Source: Candidatus Omnitrophota bacterium
Lineage (GTDB): Bacteria > Ratteibacteria > UBA8468 > B48-G9 > JAFGKM01
NCBI GenBank assembly: GCA_023818785.1
Contig: JAMWCO010000085.1
Span: 1 to 6,511, forward strand
Length of the DNA: 6,511 nt
Direction of reading: 5' to 3'
Every line of letters starts with the position of its first letter. Position 1 is the stretch's first letter. A program made the translations under genes and the position numbers. Under the pieces are notes generated by a model, which worked only from the letters and a program-made list of their open reading frames with translations, was not told where the DNA came from and made no database searches. Below are positions 4,936 through 6,511 of this stretch, in pieces.

Positions 4936-6051
4936 ATGATATATAGAAAATTTGGTAAAAGTGGTGTGAATGTTTCATTGCTTGGTTTTGGAGCAATGAG
5001 ATTACCAACTAAAGAAATAAATGGTAACAAAATCATTGATGAAGAATTGTCAATAAAGATAATTCAAAGAAGTTTTGAACTTGGGATAAATTATATTGAT
5101 ACTGCTTATGGGTATTGTGATGGTAAAAGTGAAGTAATTGTTGGGAAGGCAATAAAAGGATTTAGAAATAAAGTGTATATTTCAACAAAATCGCCATTAT
5201 CCCATATTGAGAAAAAGGATGATTATAGAAAATTTCTTGAAGAACAATTAAAAAAACTTGATACAAATTATATTGATTTTTACCATTTCCATTCATTAAA
5301 TTGGCAAAATTTTCAGGAAAAAGTTTTGAAATTGAATCTTATTCAAGAGGCAATAAGAGCAAAAGAAGAAGGATTAATAAAACATATTTCTTTTTCATTT
5401 CATGATAAACCTGAATATATGATTGAAATAGTTAAAAGTTGCGATATTTTTGAGACAATTTTGTGTCAATATAATTTGCTTGATAGAAGCAATGAGTACG
5501 CAATTGAGTATCTTTCAAAAAAGGGAATTGGAATAGCAGTTATGGGTCCAGTTGGAGGAGGTAGATTGTCTGATATGCCTTATTTAATCAATGTTTTTAA
5601 AAATAAATATAAAAGTTGTGCTGAAATTGCTTTAAAGTTTGTTTTTTTAAATGAATATATTTCTGTTGCTTTGTCAGGTATGAGTTCAATTGAAATGGTT
5701 GAAGAAAATGTAAATATTGTAGATTCAAAAGAATTTTTAACGAAAGATGAAATAAAGATAATTGAAGAAATTTTAAATCAAAGAAGAAATAGAGAAATTC
5801 CATGCACTAATTGTAATTATTGCCAACCGTGCCCTCAAAATATTCCTATCCCTTATATCTTCAATTTATTTAATCAATATACTCTAATTGGTTCTCAGAT
5901 GTTTAAAAAATTATATAAAGAAATAGGGGAAGGGAAAGATGAAAGGAAAAAACCAGATAGTTGCATTGATTGTGGTAAGTGCGAGGAAAGATGTCCACAA
6001 AGAATCAAAATAAGAAAAAAATTTAAAGAAATTCATAAAATTTTCTATTAA
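4936..6051 (+). CDS. Aldo/keto reductase with C-terminal [4Fe-4S] ferredoxin-like domain
   Basis: This 371-residue protein has an N-terminal aldo/keto reductase barrel (about 1-285) and a short Fe-S tail (about 286-371). The catalytic tetrad is visible: Asp55 and Tyr58 in DTAYGY, Lys85 in STKSP and His119 in DFYHFHS. The tail has two four-cysteine motifs: C290, C293, C296 and C299 (CxxCxxCxxCP), and C343, C346, C349 and C353 (CxxCGxCxxxCP). Each is suited to one [4Fe-4S] cluster. This fused architecture is common in anaerobic bacteria and archaea, where it is usually annotated only as a predicted oxidoreductase. Electron transfer between NAD(P)H, the clusters and an unknown carbonyl substrate is inferred. 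No signal peptide is seen, so it is expected in the cytoplasm. It is followed after 4 nt by mnmG, suggesting co-transcription without an obvious functional link. Confidence 0.92.
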   Translation: MIYRKFGKSGVNVSLLGFGAMRLPTKEINGNKIIDEELSIKIIQRSFELGINYIDTAYGYCDGKSEVIVGKAIKGFRNKVYISTKSPLSHIEKKDDYRKFLEEQLKKLDTNYIDFYHFHSLNWQNFQEKVLKLNLIQEAIRAKEEGLIKHISFSFHDKPEYMIEIVKSCDIFETILCQYNLLDRSNEYAIEYLSKKGIGIAVMGPVGGGRLSDMPYLINVFKNKYKSCAEIALKFVFLNEYISVALSGMSSIEMVEENVNIVDSKEFLTKDEIKIIEEILNQRRNREIPCTNCNYCQPCPQNIPIPYIFNLFNQYTLIGSQMFKKLYKEIGEGKDERKKPDSCIDCGKCEERCPQRIKIRKKFKEIHKIFY

Positions 6052-6055
6052 AAAT

Positions 6056-6511
6056 ATGGGAAAATATGATGTGATTGTAATTGGTGGAGGTCATGCAGGA
6101 ATAGAAAGCGCAATGGCATGTAAAAAGATGGGAATTGATGTTTTATTAATTACTTTTGATAAAGAAAAAATTGGATATATGTCATGTAATCCTGCAATTG
6201 GTGGTGTAGGGAAAGGTCAACTTGTTAAAGAAATAGATGCTCTTGGTGGTCAAATGGCAAAGGCAACAGATAAAACAGGTATACAATTTAGAATTTTAAA
6301 TAGTTCAAAAGGTCCTGCTGTATGGTCAAGTAGAGCACAAGTTGATAGAAAAAAATATAATGAATATATGAAAAATTTGATAATTGAAAATGTTGATATT
6401 ATTGAAGGAGAAGTAACAGATTTAATTATTGAAAATTATTCTGTAAAAGGTGTAGAAGTAAATTGTGAAAAAATAATATATTCAAAATCTGTAATAATTT
6501 CAACTGGTACT
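6056..6511 (+). CDS. mnmG: tRNA uridine-5-carboxymethylaminomethyl modification enzyme MnmG (5' part only)
   Basis: The first 152 residues are present; the family is about 620 residues long, so the window edge cuts off the C-terminal three quarters. Seen: the FAD-binding VIVIGGGHAGIE at 6-17, SCNPAIGGVGKGQLVKEID at 43-61 with the conserved Cys44, and LNSSKGPAVWSSRAQVDR at 81-98. The last visible residues (ISTGT) begin the conserved (A/S)TGTFL segment. MnmG works with the GTPase MnmE to install the (carboxymethyl)aminomethyl group on the wobble uridine of certain tRNAs, using FAD and a folate one-carbon donor. The His in GGGHAG and the CNPAIGG block separate it from TrmFO. The ATG lies 4 nt after the reductase stop with no Shine-Dalgarno, so translation is probably coupled. 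MnmE is not in this window. Confidence 0.95.
   Translation, partial: MGKYDVIVIGGGHAGIESAMACKKMGIDVLLITFDKEKIGYMSCNPAIGGVGKGQLVKEIDALGGQMAKATDKTGIQFRILNSSKGPAVWSSRAQVDRKKYNEYMKNLIIENVDIIEGEVTDLIIENYSVKGVEVNCEKIIYSKSVIISTGT

Overview
The window is strongly AT-rich bacterial DNA. It is densely packed, with short gaps, overlapping stop and start codons, and codon use dominated by A/T-ending codons and AGA for arginine. The gene set is bacterial: MnmG, a long-form NfeD protease, a LOG-family protein, a macro domain protein, and an aldo/keto reductase with two [4Fe-4S] motifs. That reductase points to an anaerobic or microaerophilic life. The UroD-superfamily protein that is not HemE and the M24-fold protein with lost metal ligands are types I associate with candidate-phylum or Planctomycetes-Verrucomicrobia-Chlamydiae-like anaerobes. 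This lineage guess is inference; the sequence does not fix the taxon.

Layout. Positions 1-117 hold the probable tail of an upstream + strand gene and a weak inverted repeat. A UroD-like gene follows on the - strand (118-1281). Across a 57-bp divergent promoter region begins a + strand operon: an M24-fold protein (1339-2424), long NfeD (2421-3701) and a LOG-family phosphoribohydrolase-like protein (3688-4365). The first two overlap by ATGA and the second pair by 14 bp. A macro domain gene on the - strand (4362-4898) converges on the LOG gene, with overlapping stop codons. Divergent from it is a + strand pair: the Fe-S aldo/keto reductase (4936-6051) and, 4 nt later, mnmG (from 6056, cut by the window end). 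There are no RNA genes, insertion sequences or CRISPR repeats, and no gene-free stretch longer than about 120 bp.

How the genes work together. Gene order suggests co-transcription of M24-like, NfeD and LOG, and of the reductase and MnmG, but no single pathway joins them. They span tRNA modification, membrane protein quality control, nucleotide or ADP-ribose metabolism, and redox chemistry.

The most interesting signal is regulatory. Each of the three genes without a Shine-Dalgarno that begins its own transcript (UroD-like, M24-like, macro domain) has a sigma70-type promoter whose -10 box ends exactly 7 nt before the ATG, which predicts leaderless mRNAs. Genes inside operons or with a leader instead use Shine-Dalgarno sites or stop-start coupling. 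A GC-rich perfect palindrome in the last codons of the LOG gene also stands out. I saw no convincing novel multi-gene system.
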